Positions 29,894 to 40,559 of a DNA stretch of 50,438 nucleotides are shown here, piece after piece (positions within the stretch are counted from its first letter, which is position 1; each line of letters opens with the position of its first letter). The notes under the pieces were generated by a model. It worked only from the letters and a program-made list of their open reading frames with translations. It made no database searches and was not told where the DNA came from. Location: assembly GCA_030429975.1 (NCBI GenBank), contig JAUIGB010000005.1:1-50438 (forward strand). Direction: 5' to 3'. The DNA is from a bacterium (GTDB taxonomy: Bacteria; Patescibacteriota; Saccharimonadia; Saccharimonadales; Saccharimonadaceae). A program made the translations under genes and the position numbers.

Positions 29894-30439
29894 ATGTTAG
29901 GACACCTAACACAATTCGCTGCGTCAGAAGCTACAGAGGCTGGTGGCGACATATTCAGTTCGTTGGGTATCAACGGACAGATGTTGCTGTTTCAGGCAGT
30001 GGCTTTCGTAATATTGGTCGTATTGATGGGAAAGTTTGTGTTCCCTATCTTGATGCGTGCCGTCGATGAACGTCAGGAAAAGATAGAGGCAGGACAAAAA
30101 GCCGCGCAAGAATCTATAGATAAAGCCGCAAAATCTCAGGAAGAAATATCCGAGATGCTCAAGGAAGCTCGAGCCGAGGCAAAGGATATAGTAAATACCG
30201 CCAAAGACGAAGCTGCCGCCATGGTTGCCGAGGGCGAGACGAGGGCTAAACAGAAGGCGGAGAAAATCGTAGCGGATGCACATGAACAATTGGAAAAGGA
30301 TGTAATTGCCGCGCGTAAGACGCTGCATAACGATACAATCGAACTTGTAGCACTGGCGACTGAAAAAATCGTCAGTAAATCATACGCTAAAGAAACAGAC
30401 AAGAAGGTTATTGACGCTGCTCTAAAGGAGAAAGCGTAA
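29894..30439 (+). CDS. atpF: ATP synthase subunit b
   Basis: 181 residues: one N-terminal TM (MLLFQAVAFVILVVLMGKFVF) and a long Ala/Glu/Lys coiled coil (residues about 55-165) that forms the peripheral stalk. An extra ~30-residue segment precedes the TM (ATEAGGDIFSSLGINGQ). AGGATAAGA precedes the ATG. Confidence 0.95.
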   Translation: MLGHLTQFAASEATEAGGDIFSSLGINGQMLLFQAVAFVILVVLMGKFVFPILMRAVDERQEKIEAGQKAAQESIDKAAKSQEEISEMLKEARAEAKDIVNTAKDEAAAMVAEGETRAKQKAEKIVADAHEQLEKDVIAARKTLHNDTIELVALATEKIVSKSYAKETDKKVIDAALKEKA

Positions 30440-30832
30440 ATGGCGGGCCAAAAGCTGTCAAGGCGAAAGATCGCAGCACATGTAGCCGATGAGATATTGG
30501 CTGGCAAAAATGTGTTTGATCAGCTGGCGGCCTATCTGATAGAAGAAAAGCGAGTACGTGAAGCCGAGTTGATTGTCCGTGATATCGAACAAGCGCTGGC
30601 TGATCGTGGTGGTTTGGTAGTCGCGGATTTGGATAGTGCACAACCACTAGATTCTGATTCCAAGGACGCAGTCGCTGATTATTTGGTAAAGAAAATCAAT
30701 GCCGATCGTATAGTGTGGCGTGAAAATGTAGACCCTAGCCTGTTAGGCGGTGTGCGAGTATCGGCGGCCGGTCGGGAATTAGATTCCACCCTACGTCGAC
30801 GGTTGAATTTATTGAAAGCAAGCAAGATATAA
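30440..30832 (+). CDS. atpH: ATP synthase subunit delta, short
   Basis: 130 residues, against about 175-180 usual. The C-terminal beta-rich half is clear (P-S-L-L-G-G-V-R-V and L-D-S-T-L-R-R-R-L). The N-terminal helical domain is reduced: the expected Y-A-x-A-L start is replaced by SRRKIAAHVADEIL. It links the b stalk to the top of F1. The ATG follows the atpF stop directly, with AAGGAG 8 nt upstream. Confidence 0.85.
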   Translation: MAGQKLSRRKIAAHVADEILAGKNVFDQLAAYLIEEKRVREAELIVRDIEQALADRGGLVVADLDSAQPLDSDSKDAVADYLVKKINADRIVWRENVDPSLLGGVRVSAAGRELDSTLRRRLNLLKASKI

Positions 30833-30841
30833 GGAGTAAAA

Positions 30842-32380
30842 ATGGCAGAATTATTAAAAGTAACAGAACTCGGCAAGGATCTTCGCGAAGCGATAAACAA
30901 GCTAGAAGTATCTGGTGATTTAGAGTCGGTTGGTATCGTCACGCGAGTCGGCGATGGCGTCGCATGGGTGTATGGCCTACGAAGTGCTGGCGCTAGCGAA
31001 GTGCTACTTATCGAAACAAAAAGCGGCACAGTCGAGGCGTTCGCCCTAAACCTAAACGAAGACGAAATCGGAGCCGTACTCCTAGGTTCTGACGAAGAGG
31101 TCGTTGCGGGCGCCAAGGTAACTCTAAAAGGTACTATCCTAGACGTGCCAGTTGGCGAAGAGATGCTAGGTCGAGTGGTTGATCCTCTAGGCAAGCCACT
31201 GGATGGTGGCCCGGCTATCAAGACCAAACAGCGTGGTCTGGTAGAGCGCGAAGCAATCGGTGTATTGGGCCGAAAACACGTGCACGAACCTATGATGACT
31301 GGTATCGTTTCTATCGACGCCATGTTCCCTATCGGCCGAGGTCAGCGCGAGTTGATTATTGGTGACCGTCAGACTGGTAAAACTGCCATTGCCATTGACA
31401 CTATGATCAATCAGGGTCGCCAAAAGACCGGTGTTATTAATATCTATGTTGCTATCGGACAGAAACTTTCAAAAATTGCTCGCCTAGTTGATCGACTAAA
31501 GGCCGAAGGCGTGATGGATCAGACAATCATCGTCGCGACTGGTCCTAGCGATCCAGCTTCCCTGCTGTACTTGGCGCCATACGCCGCTACGGCCATGGGC
31601 GAATATTTCCGCGACAACAAAAAACACGCGTTGATTATCTATGATGATTTGACCAAGCACGCTGTTGCATACCGACAAATGTCACTACTACTTCGTCGTC
31701 CACCAGGACGCGAGGCGTTTCCGGGCGATGTATTCTATCTACATTCTCGCCTACTGGAACGATCTGCTAAATTGTCCGACAAACTTGGTGGCGGTTCGTT
31801 GACTGCCCTGCCTATCATCGAAACCCAGGCCGGCGACATTTCCGCGTATATTCCAACCAACGTTATTTCGATTACTGACGGACAGATATTCATGGAAACA
31901 GATCTGTTTAACCAGGGTATTCGACCGGCAATCAGCGCTGGGCTATCTGTGAGCCGTGTCGGTGGTGATGCTCAGACAAAGGCTGTCAAATCTGTTGGCG
32001 GCGGTCTAAAACTTGGTTTGTCACAGTTCCGTGAACTAGCGTCATTCGCGCAGTTTGGTAGTGATCTGGACGAAGAAACAAAACAACAAATCGAACGTGG
32101 TCAGCGACTGACGGAACTTTTGAAACAGCATCAATACAGCCCAATGAGTATTTGGGAGCAAGTTGCCAGTATTCGTGCCGTGACCAGTGGTTCATTCGAT
32201 AAGGTTCCTGTTGCCAAGATTCAGGAGGCAAAGACTGCTATGCTGACCAGGCTATGGAAAGACCACAAAAAGGAAATGCAGGAACTAAACACTGGCGCTG
32301 AAAAGATCGAAGACGAATCAAAAGTCGCCGGACTATTAGACAAAACAGCAGTTGCCGTAGCGAAAGGGTTCGAGGATTAA
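30842..32380 (+). CDS. atpA: ATP synthase subunit alpha
   Basis: 512 residues, full length. Walker A G-D-R-Q-T-G-K-T near residue 170, Walker B region L-I-I-Y-D-D-L-T, the [17 protein letters not shown] family block and the [13 protein letters not shown] signature with the arginine finger. It is the non-catalytic nucleotide-binding subunit of F1. AAGGAG precedes the ATG. Confidence 0.98.
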   Translation: MAELLKVTELGKDLREAINKLEVSGDLESVGIVTRVGDGVAWVYGLRSAGASEVLLIETKSGTVEAFALNLNEDEIGAVLLGSDEEVVAGAKVTLKGTILDVPVGEEMLGRVVDPLGKPLDGGPAIKTKQRGLVEREAIGVLGRKHVHEPMMTGIVSIDAMFPIGRGQRELIIGDRQTGKTAIAIDTMINQGRQKTGVINIYVAIGQKLSKIARLVDRLKAEGVMDQTIIVATGPSDPASLLYLAPYAATAMGEYFRDNKKHALIIYDDLTKHAVAYRQMSLLLRRPPGREAFPGDVFYLHSRLLERSAKLSDKLGGGSLTALPIIETQAGDISAYIPTNVISITDGQIFMETDLFNQGIRPAISAGLSVSRVGGDAQTKAVKSVGGGLKLGLSQFRELASFAQFGSDLDEETKQQIERGQRLTELLKQHQYSPMSIWEQVASIRAVTSGSFDKVPVAKIQEAKTAMLTRLWKDHKKEMQELNTGAEKIEDESKVAGLLDKTAVAVAKGFED

Positions 32381-32382
32381 GA

Positions 32383-32829
32383 ATGACCGAAAAAACCTGG
32401 AGTCATCCACAGAATCCCAACCTAGAATATCTGGGGCGTGAGGCTGCTATTCGTCAGATGGTCGATAAAAGCGTGGCCGAGACAGTGCATGATATGCGTA
32501 GTGAGCGCATAGAAAACATCGCATCGGCACTGGGTAGCTTACCGCTGGATCAGATTGTTCAGGTTGAAAAGATCGTCGACGGTATGGTTGCTCAGAATGA
32601 ACACGCAAACAGTCTGATGACTGGCGCTGTCGAGGTTCTAAGGACCGTGAATGAAGATCAAGGTCAAGATGACGAGAATGTTTCAGATGGTCAGTCTAAC
32701 AAGGGTTCTTTGTACGCTGGCTTGGGAATTATTGACCCTAGTCGTACGAGACGGTCACAGCATCCTAGTCTCAGCAGACAAGTCCGAGATAGAAAACCAA
32801 GACTTCCTCGAGCGAGAGGAGCGGAATAA
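32383..32829 (+). CDS. Unrecognised protein in the atp operon, 148 aa (paralogue 1)
   Basis: Not an ATP synthase subunit. The N-terminal ~85 residues are helical and contain I-A-S-A-L-G-S-L-P-L-D-Q-I. The C-terminal 60 residues are polar and Arg-rich (R-T-R-R-S-Q-H-P-S-L-S-R-Q). It starts 2 bp after atpA and is followed 1 bp later by a gene sharing the S-A-L-G-S-L-x-L-D motif. It may regulate or chaperone the complex, or be unrelated. Codon use is like its neighbours. Confidence 0.6.
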   Translation: MTEKTWSHPQNPNLEYLGREAAIRQMVDKSVAETVHDMRSERIENIASALGSLPLDQIVQVEKIVDGMVAQNEHANSLMTGAVEVLRTVNEDQGQDDENVSDGQSNKGSLYAGLGIIDPSRTRRSQHPSLSRQVRDRKPRLPRARGAE

Positions 32830-32830
32830 T

Positions 32831-33103
32831 ATGGCAGAGCAATACTCACTGACAAACCAAGCCGAAAAAGCCCACTTGCGACTAGAGATAAGGTCGGCGC
32901 TAGGTAGCCTGTCTTTGGATGCTCTACGGCAGATTCATGACGTAATTATTGATAACAGCGAAGCTGTAGAAACGGTAGTGACGCACGACGCGGATGACGC
33001 GGATTATGGTTATTTGGAAGAGCTTGCATTGTCTGATCCGAGCAAACAACCATCACGGGCCAGGGTTTTGTCACTAGATGCAGCTAGAAGGGGGCGACGA
33101 TAA
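32831..33103 (+). CDS. Unrecognised protein in the atp operon, 90 aa (paralogue 2)
   Basis: The ATG at 32831 lies 1 bp after the previous stop. E-I-R-S-A-L-G-S-L-S-L-D-A-L-R-Q-I resembles the I-A-S-A-L-G-S-L-P-L-D-Q-I-V-Q-V stretch of the preceding gene, so both may derive from one domain. A negatively charged middle (D-A-D-D-A-D) and a basic end (D-A-A-R-R-G-R-R) follow. It overlaps the atpG start by one base. An in-frame extension upstream of 32831 exists but lies inside the previous gene. Confidence 0.6.
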   Translation: MAEQYSLTNQAEKAHLRLEIRSALGSLSLDALRQIHDVIIDNSEAVETVVTHDADDADYGYLEELALSDPSKQPSRARVLSLDAARRGRR

Positions 33104-33978
33104 TGTCTAGCACGCGCGCACTCAAAAACCGTATTCGATCTGTTAAATCAACCAAGCAGATTACCAAGGCTATGCAACTGGTAGCAGCCAGCAAGATGCG
33201 TAAGGCTCAGGACGCGGAAAAGGCCATGGAGCCATATACGCAGGCGGCACGAGAGCTGTTGACTCACCTCGCGGCACAGGGCGAGACTGATAGACATCCC
33301 CTATTTCGTGAACCGGCAAAGATCAATTCGCGCATGCTCATCGTGGTGGCTACCGATAAAGGCCTAGCTGGAGCGTATGATGCAAATGTACTGAAATTAT
33401 ACGCGAAGCAATTGCTAGAGGATGATAAGGCGGGTATAAAAAATCAGACTATTGCTATCGGACGACGTGCGAATCGATTCGTGTCAAAACTAAAAGGCGT
33501 GAATGTGGCTGCGGCTTATCAGGATTTACCGGACGATCCGTCAGGCGCGGAATTACATGCAATCGTCGATACAGCTATTGATGCGTTTAACGCAGGCGAA
33601 GCTGACGTAGTCGACGTGGTGTTTACTCAGTTTATTAGTAGCGTTAATCAAGTCGCTACGGTCAAACGCATTCTGCCTGCTGGATTCGAAGAGACGGAAG
33701 AAGTGAGCGAAGATGTTCGTACCGCAGAATTTGAGCCTAGCGCCGAAGAAGTGCTAGAAGCCGTAACCCATCGATTGGTCGAAGCGCAGGTTTACTACTT
33801 CCTACTAACGGCCCGTGCCAGTGAATATATCATGCGAATGTTGGCGATGAAGAACGCAACCGACAACGCAAATGATTTGATTGATGATTTGACGCTAGCT
33901 ATGAATAAGGCTCGTCAGGGAGCGATTACCCAAGAGCTAGCCGAGATTAGCGGTGGCGTGGAGGCGTTGAAGGAATGA
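33103..33978 (+). CDS. atpG: ATP synthase subunit gamma
   Basis: 291 residues. N-terminal L-K-N-R-I-R-S-V-K-S-T-K-Q-I-T-K-A-M-x-L-V-A-A-S-K-M and the C-terminal helix A-M-N-K-A-R-Q-G-A-I-T-Q-E-L-A-E-I-S-G-G signature identify the central shaft that rotates inside F1. The start overlaps the preceding stop. Confidence 0.97.
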   Translation: MSSTRALKNRIRSVKSTKQITKAMQLVAASKMRKAQDAEKAMEPYTQAARELLTHLAAQGETDRHPLFREPAKINSRMLIVVATDKGLAGAYDANVLKLYAKQLLEDDKAGIKNQTIAIGRRANRFVSKLKGVNVAAAYQDLPDDPSGAELHAIVDTAIDAFNAGEADVVDVVFTQFISSVNQVATVKRILPAGFEETEEVSEDVRTAEFEPSAEEVLEAVTHRLVEAQVYYFLLTARASEYIMRMLAMKNATDNANDLIDDLTLAMNKARQGAITQELAEISGGVEALKE

Positions 33979-34409
33979 GTCCGCAGCAAAAGAGGCCTAA
34001 TATGGATGTTGTTGAGTATAATCGAACTCAGTTACTTGACGAGGCGACTTTATCCGAATTGCGCCAGTGTGATAAACCCGAATACGTACCTCGTACAAAT
34101 ATCTTTACGATCATGTTCGAAGCTGGTGAAGACTGGGTCAATTACAGAACTGAACAGTCGGGGCCTAGCACCCAATCTCCAGAGGAGCGCGCTAGGGACT
34201 TGGCAAAGGAGATGACAGTCGATATACAGCGAGAATATGACGTGTGTTTGCCTGATGACAAGATAAATCAAATATATGGTATGTCGCATGATTTTGCCAG
34301 GTTAGCGCTAGGGATGAGACTTCCTGCGCCAGAAGGTAGGATTAAAAAGGCAGAACACCCAGTCAGGCGCAAAAGGAAGATATATCAATTCGCAAAGGAA
34401 ACAACATGA
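33975..34409 (+). CDS. Unrecognised protein between atpG and atpD, 144 aa
   Basis: Its start overlaps the end of atpG (ATGA). Soluble, no TM, Glu/Arg-rich, with a very basic C terminus (R-R-K-R-K-I-Y). A second in-frame ATG (MDVVEYN) lies 8 residues later. No similarity to the other two inserted genes is visible. Its position suggests co-expression with the synthase. Function unknown. Confidence 0.6.
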   Translation: MSPQQKRPNMDVVEYNRTQLLDEATLSELRQCDKPEYVPRTNIFTIMFEAGEDWVNYRTEQSGPSTQSPEERARDLAKEMTVDIQREYDVCLPDDKINQIYGMSHDFARLALGMRLPAPEGRIKKAEHPVRRKRKIYQFAKETT

Positions 34410-34454
34410 CAGACAGTAGATACCCAGCAAGATTAACCAAGCAATTGACAATGA

Positions 34455-35956
<1,502 letters not shown>

Positions 35957-35957
<1 letters not shown>

Positions 35958-36382
35958 TGAAGTTCCAATTAGTAACACTAACCGGTTCCAAAGTTGACCA
36001 AGATGTATATGAAGTCATCTTGCCAACCGCCGCTGGCGAGATAGCAGTTTTTCCAGGGCATGAGCCGTTAGTTGGAGTTGCGATACCTGGTGCGATAGCC
36101 GTACGCAATAGCAAGGGCGACGCCGACAGCAAACTAGAATATTTCGCGGTCAGTGGCGGTGTGATAGAAATAACTCCTGATGGCATCAAGGTACTGGTAG
36201 ACGAGGCTGATAACGCTGATGAGATATCTGAATCAGAGGCCAAGGCGGCTCTAGAGCGAGCCATGAAACTCAAGGCTAGTGCCAAGGATCAAGTTGAGCT
36301 AGAAAAGGCATCACAGCTGGTCGATCGTCATGCGGTTCGTTTGAAGGTTGCTGACCTGCGAAGACGCCACAGGCGAGGATAA
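35957..36382 (+). CDS. atpC: ATP synthase subunit epsilon
   Basis: 141 residues, GTG start overlapping the atpD stop. Typical beta-sandwich opening (M-K-F-Q-L-V-T-L-T-G) with E-I-A-V-F-P-G-H-E-P-L-V and the G-V-I-E-I-T-P-D-G strand. The C-terminal helices contain many Glu/Ala/Lys residues. Epsilon couples the shaft to the c-ring and can inhibit ATP hydrolysis. Confidence 0.93.
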
Positions 36383-36392
36383 AAGATAGTAT

Positions 36393-37283
36393 ATGGAAAA
36401 GGACGCGGGAGTTTTAGAGATGCAAAAAAATATTCCTGAATATATTTTGCTGGACGGTGCCGAAGGTAATATTCAGCAAGTTGAGGCTCAAGAAAACGAT
36501 ACAGTTGATAAATTGACGGAAGATGTTTATCAAGGACGTTTTTTGATTGCTACTGACAAGCTAATACCATGTAAATGTATAGACGGTCGCAAATGTGATA
36601 GTCCAACTCATGGCCCCAATGCAGCTGGTGGAACAGAAACAATATTCGTAGCTCAAGACCTAACGAAAGATGTTCCCTTGGGTCCCTTGGAATCTATAGC
36701 CAACGGCATACAGAGGACAATTCGTGATTTACATGCAAATGGTTATCCCATCGGTGGTCACGCCGATAATCGTCATGAGGATCCTAACGATTCAGGTTGT
36801 GGCGCGAACGATAGATTACCAAAGATTTATGACATGATTGTTCGCAATCCGGACATAGTGAAAAAGTACGTAGAGTCTATACTGGGTAAAAATTTCGTCG
36901 ATGATGTAACCGAAGAGTTGATTATAGGCAATGCCAAACTACGCGCAGAAGCGAAAATTTTTTCCACCGGCAAGGAAGTATATGATGTGCTGAATGAGGC
37001 CCAGGAGTCCGAAGTGGAGGTACTTGAAGGTGCTCACAAAGAGGTCGTAGCAGGAATAAACATGCGCGAGGGTACTACCCTGGATCGCGAGGCGCTTGCT
37101 AATGAATATGGCAACGACTACCAGGCCTTTAATATTGATGCATGGTCGTTCAAAAACGCCGCTGAGGCTGTATCTGCGAACGACGAAGAGGCGTGTCAAA
37201 AAATTATCGCGATGACGTATTACAATGTTGCAACAGCTCTCGTTCTATGCGGTCCGAGAATGCGCGTGGTCGTTGTTGATTAG
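36393..37283 (+). CDS. Possible carbonic-anhydrase-like metal-binding protein, 296 aa
   Basis: Contains P-C-K-C-I-D-G-R-K-C and, about 70 residues on, G-G-H-A-D-N followed by S-G-C-G-A-N-D. The order C-x-D-x-R ... H ... C-G is that of beta-type and cadmium carbonic anhydrases, where Cys/His/Cys hold the metal and Asp-Arg form the dyad. Overall length and the C-terminal half do not match a standard beta-CA, so this is an inference. An internal ATG at 36420 has GGAG 9 nt upstream and may be the true start. It follows the atp operon by 10 bp and may be its last gene. Confidence 0.45.
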   Translation: MEKDAGVLEMQKNIPEYILLDGAEGNIQQVEAQENDTVDKLTEDVYQGRFLIATDKLIPCKCIDGRKCDSPTHGPNAAGGTETIFVAQDLTKDVPLGPLESIANGIQRTIRDLHANGYPIGGHADNRHEDPNDSGCGANDRLPKIYDMIVRNPDIVKKYVESILGKNFVDDVTEELIIGNAKLRAEAKIFSTGKEVYDVLNEAQESEVEVLEGAHKEVVAGINMREGTTLDREALANEYGNDYQAFNIDAWSFKNAAEAVSANDEEACQKIIAMTYYNVATALVLCGPRMRVVVVD

Positions 37284-37340
37284 TAGTCCTTATGCTACAA
37301 TTGACCCCATAGAAATAGAAAACAAATAATAGGAAAAAAG

Positions 37341-38231
37341 ATGGAAAAGAACCAACATAATTCCGCGCGCCTAGTATGGACGACTATTTCTATTGCCATG
37401 ACCATCTGTATAATCATCGGACTGGTGCTTTATGCGATATTTGGCTCTCCTTCCAAGGACTCACCTCTCTATAGCGCGGCTTCCGCGCCGGGCTATCACG
37501 ACACTTCATTGGCGACAAACAAAGAGATTGATGACAACTTGTCCGATTTAGAGAATGTTTTAATTGAGGCCCAGCAGCATAAAAAAGATCTAGATGACTT
37601 AATAACAGTCGCCAATGTTGACGGCACTGACTATTACGCAGAAATGACCGTAGAAGTTATGAAGAATAACGCCATGGCCGTGATTCAATCAAAACTCGGT
37701 TTAATCAATAGTGACAAGAAGGAACTGATCTCCCTAAAAGACAAGATCAACTCAGCCGACACAATAGCTGATATCGATAAAAGCGTAAGAGAGTTCAACA
37801 AACAATTCAATAAAGCTGTCGTGCCCGTGGTGTCAGCCGGCGTCGAAACATATGCCAATAACCTCAAAGCGATCAAAAAGATATCTGGCAACGTTACAAA
37901 TAAAATTCAGACACAAGTCAAAGTGTTGAAAGATTGTGCAGAATCTAATACACCAGATAATGATTGCGAGAATCTAGAGATAGAAGTACGCGATAATCGC
38001 GCAATAAATACAGTTCAGTTTAGGCTGGATGAGCTGAATACCATGACGAATCTCATGCATAAACTACTATCCGTAGCGGATCAGTTAATAGCAGAATATA
38101 GTGACCTCTCTGAGCATGCTTCCATCGATTATTTAGAAGGGGTAGCGACACAATTAGACAGCGTGTTGGAAATGTCCGTGGACATACAGAATCTATTAGT
38201 AGCAACTGCTTTGTCAGTTAGGGAGGCGTAA
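37341..38231 (+). CDS. Membrane-anchored coiled-coil protein, 296 aa
   Basis: Short polar tail, one TM (residues about 12-33), then roughly 260 external residues of mostly coiled-coil helices rich in Asn/Asp/Lys/Leu. It has two Cys (K-D-C-A-E-S and N-D-C-E-N) with no known motif. AGGAAAAAAG precedes the ATG. It is the first of three adjacent genes with the same design. Probably a structural or adhesive envelope protein; not recognised. Confidence 0.65.
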   Translation: MEKNQHNSARLVWTTISIAMTICIIIGLVLYAIFGSPSKDSPLYSAASAPGYHDTSLATNKEIDDNLSDLENVLIEAQQHKKDLDDLITVANVDGTDYYAEMTVEVMKNNAMAVIQSKLGLINSDKKELISLKDKINSADTIADIDKSVREFNKQFNKAVVPVVSAGVETYANNLKAIKKISGNVTNKIQTQVKVLKDCAESNTPDNDCENLEIEVRDNRAINTVQFRLDELNTMTNLMHKLLSVADQLIAEYSDLSEHASIDYLEGVATQLDSVLEMSVDIQNLLVATALSVREA

Positions 38232-38233
38232 GC

Positions 38234-38515
38234 ATGGAATCGTTAGGAGAATCAAAAAAGAATTTATGGATTATTGTAGGAATAATTTTTGGCGCGTTAG
38301 CAATACTTAGTCTGTTGGTGTTTCTAATAATAGGAAACATTGGCGGATCAAACGGAAATAATGATAATAACAGTACGGAATCGGTAGCGACGAAAGAAGA
38401 AATTGAACAGGATCTCACGGATATCGAAAAAGGCATCAAGCAATCCGTCGCTGATCAAAAAGCTGCCGAGGCCGCATTAAAAGATGATAGTAAGAGAATA
38501 AGACTGGAGGAATAA
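38234..38515 (+). CDS. Small membrane-anchored helical protein, 93 aa
   Basis: N-terminal TM at residues about 12-35 (WIIVGIIFGALAILSLLVFLI), an Asn/Gly/Asp-rich linker (G-G-S-N-G-N-N-D-N-N), then a 45-residue charged helix (E-E-I-E-Q-D-L-T-D-I-E-K-G) similar in style to the previous gene's coiled coil. Shine-Dalgarno GGAGG. It starts 2 bp after that gene. Confidence 0.65.
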   Translation: MESLGESKKNLWIIVGIIFGALAILSLLVFLIIGNIGGSNGNNDNNSTESVATKEEIEQDLTDIEKGIKQSVADQKAAEAALKDDSKRIRLEE

Positions 38516-38516
38516 A

Positions 38517-39557
38517 ATGAAGATACTATTCCCTACTCTATTAAAAAAACATACTGTTGCGATTGGACTAGTATTTCTATCAATGGCGCTGGCTATTCAC
38601 GGTCCCGTCGCTACTACGAACGCTCAAGCCGCTAACGAAACAAGGGGTTTTCAGGAGCTAAAGAACAAAGCTCTGGAAGAAATTGAAAGACGCGTTCAGA
38701 ATTATCGCGAAACCAGAGAGAGACTTACTGTTGATATTAATATTAGCAAGGAAAACTCCAGCGCAACTATTGAGAAGGCCGAAAACGGCTTATATATTAC
38801 AAAAGATGAAAATGGATTGGACGTGAAGCTCGAGCTCGCGTCGAATCTAAAGGAAAAGGTAAAAAGCTTTACGGAAAAAACCATAGAGCAACTGAGCCAT
38901 TTAAAAGAAAAAGTCAAAGGTGCGCAAAGCATGGAGGACATACAGCCACTTATCAAGAATATAGAGGCCCAACATCAACTAACGCAGCTGGCGGATGTAC
39001 AATCTAAAGTTACGAACGCAATCGAGACTTTAACTGGTGTTGTAGACAAAATAGAAGTTGCTCGCGATAAGCTAAAATCACAAATCCAATTAATGCGGGA
39101 ATGTCTGGGCGGAATAAAAAGTGGTAATAGTGAAATAAGTATAAAGAGTGAAAATGGCGATACCACTGTCTCTGGTGCAGGACCCGGATGCGAGGATCTC
39201 AACATCAGTAGTGCCGATGCGATCGTCGACGCCGAGTCGCGCATGGCCAATATCGCAACCATGACATCAACCGTCAAGAATGTTCTTGCATCCGCAATGT
39301 CATTGTTGGCTGGGTCGGTCGATACGTTTAATAGTATATTGAGCGAACTGGGTAATGCGAGCGGTTTAGGCAATTTAGGCAACCTGGGAAATACAACAAA
39401 TCTAAGCAGTTTATTAAGCGATAGCGATGGCATAGGTAGCATAAATGGCCTCATGAGTTCATTTACGGCCATTACGTCTCAATTAGGGCTTGCCAATGGA
39501 ATGTCTGGAAATGTTCAGGGCTTGCTAGGAAATCTGACCAGCTTTATAAATGTCTAG
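38517..39557 (+). CDS. Secreted coiled-coil protein with Gly/Asn/Leu-rich tail, 346 aa
   Basis: Signal peptide of about 38 residues (cleavage near TTNAQA). Residues about 45-210 are coiled coil. The C-terminal ~130 residues are low in charge, with repeats such as L-G-N-A-S-G-L-G-N-L-G-N-L-G-N, which could self-assemble or span a surface layer. Two Cys lie at M-R-E-C-L-G and G-P-G-C-E. Shine-Dalgarno GGAGG. Last gene of the three-gene operon. Its end overlaps the convergent dus gene by 4 bp. Confidence 0.65.
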   Translation: MKILFPTLLKKHTVAIGLVFLSMALAIHGPVATTNAQAANETRGFQELKNKALEEIERRVQNYRETRERLTVDINISKENSSATIEKAENGLYITKDENGLDVKLELASNLKEKVKSFTEKTIEQLSHLKEKVKGAQSMEDIQPLIKNIEAQHQLTQLADVQSKVTNAIETLTGVVDKIEVARDKLKSQIQLMRECLGGIKSGNSEISIKSENGDTTVSGAGPGCEDLNISSADAIVDAESRMANIATMTSTVKNVLASAMSLLAGSVDTFNSILSELGNASGLGNLGNLGNTTNLSSLLSDSDGIGSINGLMSSFTAITSQLGLANGMSGNVQGLLGNLTSFINV

Positions 39558-40504
39558 CGAATACTAGCGATCAAAGAGCGAACTTCGTCAGTGCTTTTTG
39601 TGTGCATCATTCTATCACGAAGCTCCGCGGCGCCATCAAATTCACGAATGTATATTTTGAAGAATCTCTTTAGGGTATCAAACGGACGTCCGGTTTGTTT
39701 TGAATATTTATCGTATAAATCTAATTGTATTTTCAATAAGTTAATCATGTCATCTCTAGTATGTTCTTTCTGATTGGTTTCGAAGGCGTATGGATTATGA
39801 AACACTCCCCTGCCTATCATTACCCCATCTACGTCGTATTTGTTTACTAGTTCCAGACCATGCGTGCGATCGTTAATGTCACCATTGATAGTTAATAGCG
39901 TATCGGGAGCTATGTCATCACGAAGTTTTTTGATTTCGGGAATTAGTTCGTAGTGGGCCGGAACCTTACTCATCTCCTTTTTGGAGCGCAAGTGAATGGT
40001 AAGGTTGACTACATCCTGCCGTAATATGTGGCCTAGCCATTCGGGCCACTCGTCTACCCTGCTATAGCCTAATCGAGTTTTTACACTCACGGGAAGCCCG
40101 GATTTTTTAGCTGCATCTATAATAGCAGTTGCGTTCTCGGGTGTTCGTATCATACCGGCTCCGCCACCGCTTTTAACGGCTGTTGCCTCGGGGCACCCCA
40201 TATTTATATCTATACCGTCAAATCCTAATTCAGCACAGTGTAGTGCCATTTGCTCCATGCATGTGGGGTCTGAACCCCATAGCTGAGCAACCAGAGGATG
40301 TTCATCATCTGTTTTGATAAGCCTGCCGCCGATTGCTTTATCACCTGCGTGCGCCCAGCCAGTCGCGTTTGTAAACTCGGTGAAAAAAACGTCTGGTGAA
40401 CCGGCGTGCTTGATAACATGACGAAACACGACATCCGTGACGGCCTCCATGGGGGCAAGGATGAAAAAAGGTTTGGGTAGTTCGTACCAAAAATTATTAC
40501 TCAT
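39554..40504 (-). CDS. dus: tRNA-dihydrouridine synthase
   Basis: 316 residues. FMN-barrel opening (F-F-I-L-A-P-M-E-A-V-T-D-V-V-F), V-A-Q-L-W-G-S-D-P, the active-site loop D-I-N-M-G-C-P with catalytic Cys104, K-S-G-G-G-A-G-M, and the phosphate loops I-N-G-D-I and G-V-M-I-G-R-G. It reduces specific uridines in tRNA to dihydrouridine using NADPH. TACAAT ends 7 nt before the ATG. Confidence 0.95.
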   Translation of the reverse strand: MSNNFWYELPKPFFILAPMEAVTDVVFRHVIKHAGSPDVFFTEFTNATGWAHAGDKAIGGRLIKTDDEHPLVAQLWGSDPTCMEQMALHCAELGFDGIDINMGCPEATAVKSGGGAGMIRTPENATAIIDAAKKSGLPVSVKTRLGYSRVDEWPEWLGHILRQDVVNLTIHLRSKKEMSKVPAHYELIPEIKKLRDDIAPDTLLTINGDINDRTHGLELVNKYDVDGVMIGRGVFHNPYAFETNQKEHTRDDMINLLKIQLDLYDKYSKQTGRPFDTLKRFFKIYIREFDGAAELRDRMMHTKSTDEVRSLIASIR

Positions 40505-40559
40505 TATATATATTGTAACGTGATAAAAAAATAACCGTCGCTAATCGCAACGGAAAATA

